Positions 11,998 to 24,800 of a stretch of DNA of 64,000 nucleotides are shown piece after piece. Numbering within the stretch: the stretch's first letter is position 1; each line of letters opens with the position of its first letter. The DNA lies in assembly GCA_025175895.1 (NCBI GenBank), contig CM045990.1, positions 54,871,704-54,935,703 on the forward strand. The letters are read 5' to 3'. Source of the DNA: Wurfbainia villosa. Lineage: Eukaryota > Streptophyta > Magnoliopsida > Zingiberales > Zingiberaceae. The position numbers and the translations under genes were made by a program. The notes beneath the pieces were generated by a model. The model was not told the DNA's origin. It was given only the letters and a program-made list of their open reading frames with translations, and did not search any database.

Positions 11998-14900
11998 TCA
12001 CTGAATGGTGACGGCCCAGTTTGGAGGTTGGTTCATAAGGATGCCGACGCGCTGTTGCCGTAAGCAATCCTCATCTTCAGTTTTCTCACCTGGTTTGAGA
12101 TGATATGAAAATTGGGATCCAGGCTTCTCTTGGTAGATATCTTTTGTGCTGGTGGTCATTTTAGATTCAGGTGTTGCTTCCAGGATTGGTGGATTTGTGT
12201 TGCCAGAACCATCTGAGGTCAGGGAGTTGGATGTCTCAGTTTTATCAGCTCCTTCATCGGTCTTTTTTGTGTTCAGGAAACGACCACCGCAACCCCGGGC
12301 TCTCCTCATCGCATGTAAGTGGCGAGACTCATGAAGATATGGCTGCCAATTCAAGACAACACAGTTTTCTAAAACCAATTTTCATTGCATTTTACTACAA
12401 AGTTGTGGTCAATAATGAGGTGCAGAATATAAGCATTTGAAATTTTCACAAACAGCGTAAATAAGTTACTTCTCAAGTGAAGAGCTCAAAGGTTCCTCTG
12501 ACTGAAGCCTCTTTTAGTTAAGAACCAGAATCTATATTCATACAAAGTATTAGATAAGGGCATGTAACTAGGCCAGCAATAGATGGTGTAGCACTCATAA
12601 ATAATGAATTATAGGAAAAAGATTAAGTTTGGCGCGAACTAACAGAGGACGATGATGTAGCCAATCTCGCATAGCCAGGAGGATTTGCTTGTTTTTGTTT
12701 TATGCATAGCCTTAAATCAATAGAGGATTAATGCCGGGAGTATGATGTAAAGATAACTCACCATCACTTTTATGAAGAGCAAGAACTACATCACGAAAAT
12801 AAATCGAGAGTTTTAAAAGAGTTCATTGAGTGGTAGAATCAATCATATGAGATGATCCCAAAAATGCATAATATAACTCTCCTTTTCAGCATCTTGAAAA
12901 GGATCTGATGGAAAGCTTGGCTGAATAGATGGCAAGGTGATACCATCTTGAAGGATGATATCAGGTTGAGGATATGATGAATGACACGTGGGATAGCATG
13001 ACAGCACAGAATGAGATAAAGTTGCTATCTTGTGACTTAAAAACCATAAATTAGAGTCTTAAAAATAGTCTATTACAAAGCAGGATAAGACTACGTACAA
13101 TAGACTCTTCCTTAGGACTCCGCATGTCGGAAGGTTTGTGCATCGAATTGTCTTTTTTTTTTTTTAAGGTGGACTGAAAATGGGGTATTGAGCATCAAAA
13201 CATCCTATACCTTCCTCAAGTCCAGGCTTGTTATCCAGTACAAACCTAAACGGAAATCCTTTGCACCCAGTTGGGAGAAGGTTTTCAGATAGCTGTTTGG
13301 AAGGAATAAACGAGTATTATTTAGATCCCGTGATCTCCTTACTTTGCAAAAAATTATTTCCGTGATTCAATCCTGTGATCTTTAGATCGCATGACAACAA
13401 CTTTACTTTGCGCTAAGGTTCCCCTTTGATAATTCTGTTAGTAACCTAGCTTAATATTAGGCAATGTTGTCTATCTTTTCAAGTGTTGTCTGTCTTTCAA
13501 TTAGTCTTGGTGGATTGGGAAAGTGCCATAAATATTTGAATCAAATTCATAATTATGCTATAAGGACTTAGCAATATGGCTAGGCATACTGGATAAGCAT
13601 TGTGGAATAAGATAAAGTCCCCAAATATATTAAGAAATAGACTGGAAAAGATAAATAAATAAAAATGCCCAATCAACTTACTAATAGGTTAGAACTAATT
13701 TCTTTAGTCAAAAACCTTACTATTACCTTTCTAGCTTTAGTAGCTTTTTTCTCGAGTTCAGCCTTAGCACGAGATTGTCTTCGCCTAATAATTCCATGGT
13801 ACTGCTTGGCATTAACATAAACTGGCTCTTCTGCCATTTCAAGAGGTAAAGGCATGCGAGAGTGTGGTATTCCAATAATTTGAGGATGAACCTGTAAAAT
13901 ACAATCAATCAACAATCTTTACTAAATTTTAAATGTAGTAAAGTAAAAGAAACGTTACAAAGTTGGCATTTTTATCCACAATGGTCTCTCCAACTATAAA
14001 AGGAAAAGTTATTACCCAATTATCAACAAAAGAAATAGGAATCTAAATAACTAATGACAAACAATGCTATCTGTTCTTGTTAGCCAAACAAACACATCTA
14101 ATGAGCTAAGGAAACCAACCACAACCACAACCACAACTAAATCTTATCCCACCAAGTGGGATCGACTATATAGACCCTTCTACGTCATTGGATTCTATCC
14201 ACTACTTGCTAAGGAAAATATGGACAAAAAAGGGTTTAATGTGAAACTAAGCAAGTTCAATGTGCAATAAAGCTAACAACAATATGCAAAGCTAATAGCA
14301 CATTCAAAAAGTGTTATACAGCTACTTTTGCCTAATTACCCCTTGACATTTTTTTTTTCTTATATACATACATATATATTCACGATTTTAGGATAATTCC
14401 AAATAGTTCAAAGAAAAAGAGAAATGAATAGAATCTTTGGTCCTGAAAAGGTATCAAGATTGGCTAAAGGCAAAACAAGTATTCTAAACCAACATCAGCT
14501 AATTGCAAAATAATAGTAAAAATTCAAACCGTAGAACATCAATAACAATTATTATGTGAATCAACATGATTACTCAGACTATCTTACAAACTTACTAGGG
14601 ATTGAGCTCCATAAGTAGCCACTAGGCCCGCAAAATAAGGGTCATTATATGGAAAAGTAGCACAAGCCTGTAAAAGCACATCAGAAGATATATGCATTAT
14701 TGCAACGAGACAATGATGATTAAGAAAAAACCAATATCAGCTAACCATTCACAGATAAGTGAATGATGCTTCAATTCAGAGTAAATGCAACTATTCAAGA
14801 GCAATAAGAAAAAAAGTAATTTAAGTAAGGAAAGCATACAAGGGATTGTCTGAGTTCCAGTTGAGGTGCAATAATCTCAGGCATAACAGGAGCCATAGGT

Positions 14901-16780
14901 GAAGAAGTAGGCTGCAAACTGTGCTCCTTATCTCCAAGATTCCCATCTGACAATAAAATGACTTTGTAAGATGTAAGAAGCTAATCTGCTTAAATTTTAG
15001 TGCATTCATTAATTAGTCATTACTAGTCTACAATCTAGTAAGGGTTTTGGGTGTTCTGCAAGATTTAGCAATGTCAGTAGGAAAACTATATGCCTAGGCA
15101 GAACAATGAGATCTATTACAGCATCTTGGTTAACCACTAATACCAGCCCATATCTGTGAATACTTCCATTGAAGCAGTGGGAGTACAATCACCGTCCTAC
15201 ATCGGAAAGACATGGAAAAGATTATAGACTTATAAGATGAAAATATATCTCTATTAGTATGAGATCTTTTGGATAAAGTTCAAAAATAAATCCACGAGAG
15301 TTTAAGTCCAAAATGGACAATATCATATCATTATGAAGATATGTAAATTTCATCGGATCTAACAATTAGTATCAAAATCATAATCCAAGTCAAGCCATGT
15401 GAGTAGAATAGTAGCCTCGAACGAAAGAAATAGAGGATCTCATGTCCGGATTAAAAGAACTAGACATTATGCAAAAAGTCTAGTTGGGTCAAAAAGGTCG
15501 GACAATTGACAGGAAGACTTTGGAGGTTAAACACCAGACAAAAAGTCTAGTTGGGTCAGGAGGACTAGACAACTGATAGAAAAACTTAGTGAGCCAGACA
15601 CTAGACAAGAAATCTAATTGGATCAGAATGACCAAACAACTGGTAAGAAGACTTGGTGAGTCAGACAACAAGCAAAAAGTCTAATTGGATCAGGAGGATC
15701 GAACAACTAATAGGAAGATATGATGGGTTGAGGATCGGACATCAAATAAAGAAAATCCTTCGAGAATGGATGGGCTTGAGTGAGGGTCTGATGTGGTACT
15801 TCATTTGAGGGATGATTGTTGGGAGTACATGAAAAAGATCATGAGCTTATAAGATAAAAAAACATCTTCATTGGTATGAGACCTTTTGGGTAAAATCTAA
15901 AAACAAATCCATAAGGGTTTAAATCCAAGTGGATAATATCATACTATTGAAGAGACAAGTGAATTTCATCGGACCTAACAACCTGATTAGCCGTCAACAG
16001 TTTCACTAATACAATATCTCCAAAGGAGATATATAGCTATCCTTTCAAGCATAAGTATTCCCTATGGTGCAATCCCAAATGAATTGAAATTTGAGTTATA
16101 GGAATCAACAAGAAAAACTTACATTTTGCAATATAAAATTTAAACCCTACAAGTACATATCAAAATTTCCCCTGTTTTAAATTGACAATGGTCGATTCAT
16201 CTCAAGAAAGAGGGATAAAAAAACACTTCAGGTTTTAGTTTCATAGTGTTTCTCTCTGATGTACCAGCTTTGGTAATGAATCTTGTTCATAAAAACAAAC
16301 ATAAACCACAATGCAAAACATTCAACATGAGCTAATATAAAATCCTAACATTACTAGACAAGTATCGTAACAAAGACAAGCACTGTTCTAGGATGAATGT
16401 TCAAGCTCAGCTGATCCAAAATGTTTTTCCAGCAGATCAAGTTCAGATAATAATGGTGGAAAAATACTTATAAAACATCGTAGTATCACATAGAACACCC
16501 TTGCTTCAGAAAGATATCACAACAAAGATAAGATAAATGGTCAGGAAATAATTTAACCTCCTCTTGTGCCAATATCCTGCTCTTTATTTGCATCATTTGT
16601 GCCATCGACACCATTGATATTATGCACCGCAACTACCTCATCTCCTGTCAAAGCTGGCTTAGAAGCAGGTACTGCAGCAAAAAGAGGAGTACACCACCAT
16701 GGCTGTGCACTGACTACGGCAGGTAGGGCAGTTTGATCGCTCAGATCTATTGGACTTGTACCATTTGGACGTGATTCCAT
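11998..16780 (-). CDS. NFYA: Nuclear transcription factor Y subunit A (NF-YA/HAP2)
   Basis: Subunit of the NF-Y trimer that gives CCAAT-box specificity; acts in the nucleus. Five coding exons on the minus strand, 16780-16558, 14946-14840, 14667-14596, 13891-13727 and 12342-11998, join in frame into 303 residues, a normal plant NF-YA length. The A1 helix that binds NF-YB/NF-YC (YVNAKQYHGIIRRRQSRAKA, about residues 158-183) ends exon 4 of the list. The A2 DNA-binding segment (PYLHESRHLHAMRRARGCGG, from residue 190) opens the last exon, so the intron falls exactly between them as is usual for the family. The N-terminal half is Ser/Thr/Pro-rich; FPYNDPYFAGL and YGAQSL are conserved family words. 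The start (MESRP) is the family's usual N terminus. Introns hold a TRIM-like element and a SINE-like fragment, with no effect on the frame. Confidence 0.95.
14105..14210 (-). repeat. SINE-like dispersed repeat fragment in an NF-YA intron
   Basis: An (ACCACA)n-type run at 14115-14137 is followed by AAATCTTATCCCACCAAGTG and GGATCGACTATATAGACCC. This word order is typical of a very common plant short dispersed repeat whose 3' end is a TTG-rich tail, which would put the element on the minus strand. The rest of it is not recognisable. Confidence 0.4.
15177..15980 (+). mobile_element. TRIM-like miniature LTR retrotransposon in an NF-YA intron
   Basis: Two direct repeats bracket about 450 bp: left about 15177-15364 and right 15817-15980. 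The right one starts TGTTGGGAGTAC and ends GGACCTAACA; the left ends GGATCTAACA. The left copy retains about 25 bp (ACCGTCCTACATCGG) that the right lacks. Just inside the left repeat, TTAGTATCAAAATCA resembles the tRNA-Met primer-site motif TGGTATCAGAGC, and GAGGGATGAT just before the right repeat can serve as polypurine tract. No coding capacity. The internal part repeats GTCTAGTTGGGTCAGGAGGA-type words four times. Clear target duplications were not found. Confidence 0.7.
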
Positions 16781-17650
16781 CCCACTATATTTGACCTTTC
16801 AAATCAAACTTTTCTTGCAAATTCTAAGAAGAAAGTAAAGTTAATTAGCTAAAAAGTGTCCAAGGACAGCACACAAGACAAGGAAGAATCACTCAACGAG
16901 AATTACTAAAAAGAAAAATGAAATTACTCTATTTAAAGAACAAACTAAAAAAATATATCTGCAAGAGTCTCCAAAGATCCCACATAAGCAAAAAGGACAC
17001 CAGAGAAATCCACTCTGTTAAGATCATCCAAACCCCCAATATTTCAGGTATCTCAGGCAAGTATTCCTTAGTGCAGCGTGTACCAAACTCCATCAAGATG
17101 CAAGAATATTCCGGGAAAAAGATCAAATGATGAATCAAGCTACAAAGACCATTAAAAGGCATGATCAGGAAACCAAAAAATTCCACCTTTGCTGTCAAAC
17201 CGAACCAACTTGAACACAAACATCTAATTCTATCAGAAACATGAAAGATACGAAGTATAATAGCATCCAACCCCAGTGACCACAAAATCCCCAAACTTCT
17301 CGAACTCTAGCAAGTTGGAGTCAAAAGAACAACCAATCAATGAAACAAAACAAAAATAGAAAGATCGCGCCCAATTCCGGAAACTCAATCTAGTAATCCA
17401 CGAGCCATCTAACAGACAAACATAAGCTACCCACACATAATATATACAAACAAGCGAACCGGCAGAAACCGCCTCGATCTACGACTTCTCCAATCGAATA
17501 GCGGCAGCTCTGAACAGATGTCGAAAGGGGGCCAATGAGATTCAGCAAGGCGTAAACCCTTCAACGCTAGCCTTTCCCCATTTCAAAAGCTTAAAAAACA
17601 CAAAAAGCAAAAAGAAAACCCTAGCAATCGCCCTGCTCCCACCATTGATT
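16781..17650 (-). other. Probable 5' leader and leader intron of the NF-YA gene
   Basis: Upstream of the start codon a strong acceptor (pyrimidine run then CTTAG, AG at 16825-16824) suggests a leader intron. The first, non-coding exon would lie around 17440-17650, where the minus strand has a GC-richer tract with CTAGGGTTTTC, a word frequent at plant transcript starts. The donor could not be fixed. Small AUG frames in this region are possible upstream ORFs but not testable here. Confidence 0.45.
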
Positions 17651-18838
17651 TCCGCGTAGGTCCATCGCGAGCGACGAATCAAAGCCAAGTCCGGAGCGAA
17701 AAAATTTTCGCAGAGAAGATGATTTATTTATCACTCTTTCAACTGCTCGTATTCCAGAAGTTTCCAAGCTCGCAGTGACTGAAATGACGTATCTGTCCCA
17801 GAGCTTATCGATTCTACAGGAAGGGCAGCGGCCCCTGAACAAGGTTAAATTAGTCATTTCGTACCGGATGCGATTCTTCTCCTCGGACATAACCAGTTGA
17901 GGTAAAAACAGAAATTCATAAAATATAAATTCTCCTGTCGGTTCCGGCGTTTTTTGGTTTCTGATACGGCAACGCTTACCCGACCGGTGATTGCCGAGCA
18001 TCTAGCGGGGCCCACTGAGGCGTGTCTGGGTAGACGAAGAAACGTAGCTTCTGGACGACTCCCATTAGCGATCCGCTTCCCTGGCGGCGGGACCCGCGCC
18101 AGCGCCCACGCGTCCGGAGCTGACTTCTCGGCTTCTCGGGTCCCGCTCGACACGTGGAAGTATGTTAGGTCGAGGGGTCTGCGGCGGCTTGGATATATAA
18201 TAAAGTTTATTGACAAAATTTAAAATTTTGAAGAAAATCCAGAACTAAACCATTCGAATTTTTGTTAATTAAAATCATAAATGTTTAAAAGTTAGAAGAC
18301 AGCGTGACACGTGGAGAGCCATGGAAGTGCCGCTGCCGATCTTGTCGCGTAGCGGCGCGGACATTGCCAGAATCTTCGATTAGATTTTACTTAACTGCGC
18401 ACAGGATGGAATAAGTTAAGGGTATATTAGTCATTTCAAACTGCACTATTTTTTTCTCAAATTTATTTTGAAATCCGCAGCGACTTTTTATGCGCGTGAC
18501 AATTTTTTCTACAGTAATATTTGTTTTTTCGCGCGGTTAACTAAATCTAGATGAAGACAAATTTGAAAAAAAAAAAAAATAATCTTTTCGATTATAAACA
18601 GATGAAGCGCATTTTGTGAAGCTCTCATTCGTCGGTCGCCGGAATCCACAGAAGTTTCTGGCCGAATCGAGCGCCACCGGTGCTTTCCACTCCCTCCCAA
18701 TTTCTGACGTCGCTCTCTCTCTCAGTCTTTCTGAGCTTGCGATCTGCGATTACTTTGCCAGTCGCTGCCCATCGCCGTGGGTTGGTTCGTCGAGGTAGTG
18801 AGGACTGAGGAGGAGAAGCGGAGTCGACGGACGGTGCC
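17651..18838. promoter_or_regulatory. Shared divergent promoter region of NF-YA and CCD1
   Basis: About 1.2 kb between the presumed NF-YA leader (minus) and the CCD1 start (plus). Two perfect CACGTG G-boxes, 18151-18156 and 18308-18313, both sit in GACACGTGGA, an ABRE-like context. The CCD1 leader is pyrimidine-rich (CT runs near 18711-18730). No obvious TATA box was found for either direction. Regulation by bZIP/bHLH factors is an inference from motifs. Confidence 0.5.
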
Positions 18839-21800
18839 ATGGGGACCGGGGACGAGAAGCTGATCGTTGAGAAGGCGAAGAAGGACGAAGGCATCGTGGC
18901 GGTGAACCCGAAGCCGAAGAAAGGGTTGGTGTCGAAGACGGTTGACCTAATCGAGCGGGTCCTCGTCGCCCTGATGTATGATTCCAAGGCTCCCCTTCAC
19001 TACCTTTCCGGTAACTTCGCTCCCGCCCGCGAAGAGACCCCGCCCGCCCGCGACCTGCCCGTCCGCGGATCCCTGCCCGTGAGTCCGTTTCCAAAAACCT
19101 CTCTCTTGATCGCAGTGATTTTGGGTGTGGGTTCGTAAATGCTCGTTCGGGCGTAGTTATCTTCAATTTTTGAATGGGGACGGTGATTTTTTTAGTCAAA
19201 GTGCCATCGGTTCTTTATTTCTAGCAGAGTTACAATATTCCTTGGTAGATTTCTTTTTATCAAAAAAAAAAAAAATCTCCGGGTCTTTATGTAAAGGGAT
19301 TGTAGATTCCAATCTTTAGAGCTTTTTTATAAGCTGAATCTGTGTGCTCGTGAGTTTCAGGTAATTGAAAATTTATCTGAGTTCTCCAAGACTAGCTTTT
19401 CTAAGAGAAGATTTTAACTTGTTCATATCTTGGTTGGCAGGAATGTTTGAATGGGGAATTTGTCAGGGTAGGACCCAATCCGAAGTTTGTTCCTGTGGCT
19501 GGCTATCACTGGTACTTTCTGCCAAATGTTAACCGCTTTAGTTTTCCAAGTTGTTTTTGGTTCTTAGATCCTTACCGTGTTGTTGAATATGAATGTCATT
19601 TATTTAGTGTACTTAGTCTAGAAAGTCTCTTGTAGGGTTTATTCTCTCTTTTGCTTGTTAAATTGGACAAGAGCAACTTGTTGATCATTTTACTTTTAAC
19701 ATAACTGTTACTTTGTTGCTGACTATTTTTATGGAAATTTGTTGTGTAGACCATGATTCAGAAGATGAATTTGATCGCTTGACACACTGTATTGTCTTGG
19801 CTAAAGATCTTAGGTTCTCCCTTTTAAACACCAGTCAGAATCTGGTGATAAGCACATCACTAGCTAAATCAAGCTTCATTATTTTCTTAATCTGCTGTTT
19901 TTTTCTCTGATCCATGGGCTTCTACAAATTGTAAATTCAGAAACATTTCAATGATTGATGTGGATTATAAGCATCTCTATTTTAGGTATTGGCTTTTATA
20001 ATTTTGATACCAAATGCTATATTCGGTTATATCTCATTGTGTTTCTTTGTCTTGTCGCTCACATGGGTACTTTGATAAGTGTGAGAAAGACATGGATCAG
20101 CATGCTTCCTGAAGTTTCTTAAAATTTTACTGATTTTGATGATTTTATTTAATTTTCTTCTGCTTACTTTGTGCAGGTTTGATGGTGATGGGTATGTACT
20201 AATCATATTGTTATATGGAGCCAAGTCAGATGTACCGGGTTGTGTTTGAGTCCTTGTGTAGATATGTTATGCAAATTATATCTAAGTTTCATTGACAAGG
20301 GTTTCTTTTTCTCATGAAAATAATAGGACAATGATGATTTATGATATGATCATATCTTGAGTTTTTTATTTTGATTCCATCGAAAAGATGATTAATCTGC
20401 AAATATTTGACATGTATGAGCCGATGTATGTTTCTACATGTTACAGCAAGAGACCAACTCTGCTGCAACTGTACTGCAGACATTGTGCTTGCTTGAGTTT
20501 GTGACAGTCTTCAGCTATTAGGATGGAAGGCATAACTAAATACTTGCTCACATAATATTATACTGAATTAGGCAGCAGCAATCAAGCGCAATGTAATTCT
20601 TTGCAACAAGAGAACTGAGCTTACTCTCACTAGTACTGATGTTATTTGATCAATAGGTTTCCTTCTCAATACCAGCATTTTAAGTACTTATAACATTTTT
20701 TTCCCTGAAATTTTCAAGTGTTTCACTATCATGTGTGAGGTTCTGTAGCATTTGCGTGTGTAACTTATCGTGTTTCACAATATTGCTTCACCAGCACTCA
20801 TGTTAGTTGGGCAGATCTAGCATATCGCACATGTTTATAGATACAACCTTTACTTCTTTCTCTTGTCGCATATTTTTGGTTTCAATTTATGTGTATGATC
20901 CTGTTGCAAAGTGCATTTTGACAAATGGAAAAAAAGAACAGTTTAGCATAGTGTTATAATTTCTTTAAAAGTCATAGGATCAAGAGTTCTATTTGGATGC
21001 ATCATAGCACTGTCTATTTTGGATGTATGCTTCACTGGTGGCCTATCATCAAAGTCTAAATATTCTCAACCGACATTTGATTGGTTCCTAAGCTCCTCAA
21101 TATACTCTGAGTGGTATGTACACATTGGTCCATCTAGTAGCATGCTTTTGTTGTATCGTCTTAATTTTCATTCATAGTTTATGATAAATATTGGTAGACC
21201 ATATGATAGGCCATCAAACCCGTCTACTTCTAGGCCTCTACTGTTTAAGGCATGGGTGCATTCCATGCATTCGCTATCTAGAGTGGAAGTCTGTGACCTA
21301 TTGATAAGGAGATCAGATACTATTTAAGCTTTCTTAATATTCTTATTGATAATTTATATTTAATGTTATTTTAAGATTGAAACTTGTTTTTCTCTTGGGA
21401 CTTGCATATACAAAATGCAACTTACATAATGAAGTTCTTCATCAAAGATATCACTGCCGATGCCTCCAGTGTATTTTTATCCTACTTTTCTTTATCCTCA
21501 AAACATAACTGACAAGAAAAAGAGTCAGATGCTTATAGGAATATGCATTTGCATGGTAATAAGCAGTTAGATGCTTATAGAAATAGGCATTTCCATAGTA
21601 ATGTTCATGTTTCACTGAAGATAAGCTATATTTTGTTAGATAGATTCAATCTGATCCTTGCCCCTTTAAACTTGTAGTTTCTTCAATAATGCGTATTCTT
21701 CATGGGACTTTGCAGAATGATTCATGGTATGCGCATCAAAGATGGAAAAGCAACTTATGTTTCACGTTATGTCAAGACGTCACGTCTTAAGCAAGAAGAA

Positions 21801-24800
21801 CATTTTGGTGGAGCAAAATTTATGAAGGTTTTTTTTTTTTTTGCTTCATGTAAATTATTGTTTGTTAGCATGATTTATATGCCAGTAAAGACTAATCCCT
21901 GTTTCTTCTTAATTTGCATATTGAGTTTACCATCTTCAAATCTTTACTTTAGATCTAGTTTTGCTTGCTTGGGTAGAAAAAGCTAATGTCATGCTTGCAC
22001 ACTTTCTTATTTCTCAAGATGATTATAAAGTTTTCATTTAATGTTTATTAGGAGAGCATTTTATTTAATTAAGTCACTACTTAGATGCATGGCTGCAAAA
22101 ATTGTATAAACTAGAGTTTGGAATATTTTAGTACTTTGTAATTAATAATTTAGGCTGTGTGCTACAATGCTACTTTATGGATTCCATAATAAATATATTG
22201 ACGTGCCACATCCACATCTAGAACCCCATTCACTTCCTAATTTATATTTTCACTATGTTATCTTTAGATTGGGGATCTCAAAGGACTGTTTGGATTGTTC
22301 ATGGTCCAAATGCAACTTCTTAGAGAAAGATTGAAAGTACTAGATATTTCATATGGCATGGGGACAGGTACTGGATTTTTTTTTTTTGTATGTAAAAGAT
22401 ATTCATGTTTTGGTCAACAAGGTAATCGTACGCATCAATTACCCGATTGAGTCTCACATTGATTGTAGTCTAGAGGGCTAACCTTTCTGTTATGACTTGC
22501 TTCCAGCTAATACAGCTCTAATATACCATCATGGGAAACTTTTGGCTTTGTCAGAAGCCGATAAGCCTTGTAAGTATTTTTCTAAGACGGCTGATCAATC
22601 TGGTACTTACGAGTAACCAAATAGTCCCACACTGAGGAATCTTACTGCATATTCTAGATGTTATTAAAGTCCTAGAAGATGGAGATCTTCAAACCCTTGG
22701 TTTATTGGATTATGAGAAGAAGTTGAAACATTCATTTACTGCTCATCCAAAGGTTGATCCATTCACCGGTAAATATCAACTGAAGAAAGTATCTTATATT
22801 GCACTACACAAAGTGCTTCTTAACAGACTTTTCTCCTTAATGCAGGTGAAATGTTTACCTTTGGCTACTCACAAACAGCACCCTATGTTACTTATCGAGT
22901 CATTACTAAAGATGGTGAAATGTTTGATCCAGTACCAATAACAATACCCGCTGCCATTATGATGCATGATTTTGCTATCACTGAAAATTACGCTATCTTT
23001 ATGGATCTGCCTTTGTATTTTACACCGAAGGTATAAGACAATCTGGTCTATTAGTCAGCAAAAGAATGGTCTGTGATACTATAACATGAACTTCCTATGC
23101 TGAGAGGAAGCGTCAGGGAAATGCTACTGATAACTCCTGATATTTTGGATGAAATTGATTACAGGACATGGTGAAGGGAAAACTCATATTTACTTTTGAT
23201 GCTACAAAGAAAGCTTGCTTTGGTATACTTCCTAGATATGCAAAGGATGACCGTCTCATTAGATGGTTTGACCTTCCAAATTGCTTTATATTTCACAATG
23301 GTGAGCTTCTTATAGTCCTTCAATTGTTTGGTATATCCGATGGAGCTTCACATGCATGTGGCACACACATCTGGCTGCAATCTCCCTTCATGTTTATTTA
23401 TATAATACCTGATGGTACTTGTGAAAAGCTTTTGTTTTCTATCGCAAATCCTAAACCATATAATCTGATAATTTGTAAAGCAACTGTAGAGAGCAATGAA
23501 GGACAACTTTCAGGATACTGAAAGTTCAAAAGTAATGTGAAAGAACTGTAGAAATATGAGTTATTACAAGATCAGTATGGTACAAATGAACAGCATGTCT
23601 AACTTATTAAGAATACACAAATGGATATTTAATCATATCATATAATAATCACACTAAAGAGTTTGTATTTGTATCATTCAGAGCATCCTAAATTTCTCAA
23701 CCTGCAATTTTAAAGATAGTTTGAACCCCCATTTTTTCTCTAACCATCCTAAATTTCAAGATCTAGATAATGCAAAGAACACAAATATTGAAGAAAAGAT
23801 CAGTTAGATCATGTTTAAATCTGATTTTCATGAAATTTTGTTTATATACAATTATATACCAGGGCTTAGATATCATAAATCATTGTACAAGAAGTCTCTG
23901 GGTAGAGCACATATTAGGTACATGCATATAGGCACATTAGATTATTATCGAGGCTGCCTGCTGTATTAGAAAAAAAATGAGAGAATCCTTTGATTATTGT
24001 CATTTCTTTGTCTCTCTTTGATCTTGCAGCAAAAATATATTTGTTTTTTTTGTTAAGTTGGTGAATAAAATCAAAATGAGCACCATATTTGATGGTTTTC
24101 ATGTATATCTTTGGTCAGCAAATGCTTGGGAGGAAGGCGATGAGGTTGTCTTGATAACCTGCCGCCTTCAGAATCCTGATTTGGACCAGGTAAATGGACC
24201 CGTCAAAGATCATCTCGAGAATTTCACAAATGAGCTGTATGTATCTGTTAGTTATTGGCAATATTGTCTTGATTCAATTATTTCTTCATGTTAAACACTT
24301 TTCGAAATATCAGGTATGAGATGAGATTTAATATGAAAAATGGTGCTGCATCACAAAAGAGACTTTCTGTCTCTGCAGTTGATTTTCCAAGGATCAATGA
24401 GAACTACACTGGAAGGTACTCGTTTTTTTTTTACAATGTCAAACTGCATGTTGAACTTTGAATTGCTCGGTAAGGTTTAATGATGTTTACAAGATTTGCA
24501 CATGCATTCGGTCGTTAAGCAACTCTTCGTGTGATGGCAGCACACACACACTATGGCACAGCATTACTTGGGATATTATGTATTTATTCCAAAACTTAGA
24601 TAATTTTCTGTGTTCGAATGAGTTCACGTATGAGACCTGAAGAGTTCATACAAAAATAGCAAGGAGCATGTTGCCCAAGTTTGCATATAGATCTGAAGGT
24701 TTCCTTCAAAATAGTGTTGTACATGGAACTTTAACATTAAGGTGGGTCAATCAGCATGTTGCAAAGTTAGGGATGCCATGAACGACATAGGAATAATAAG

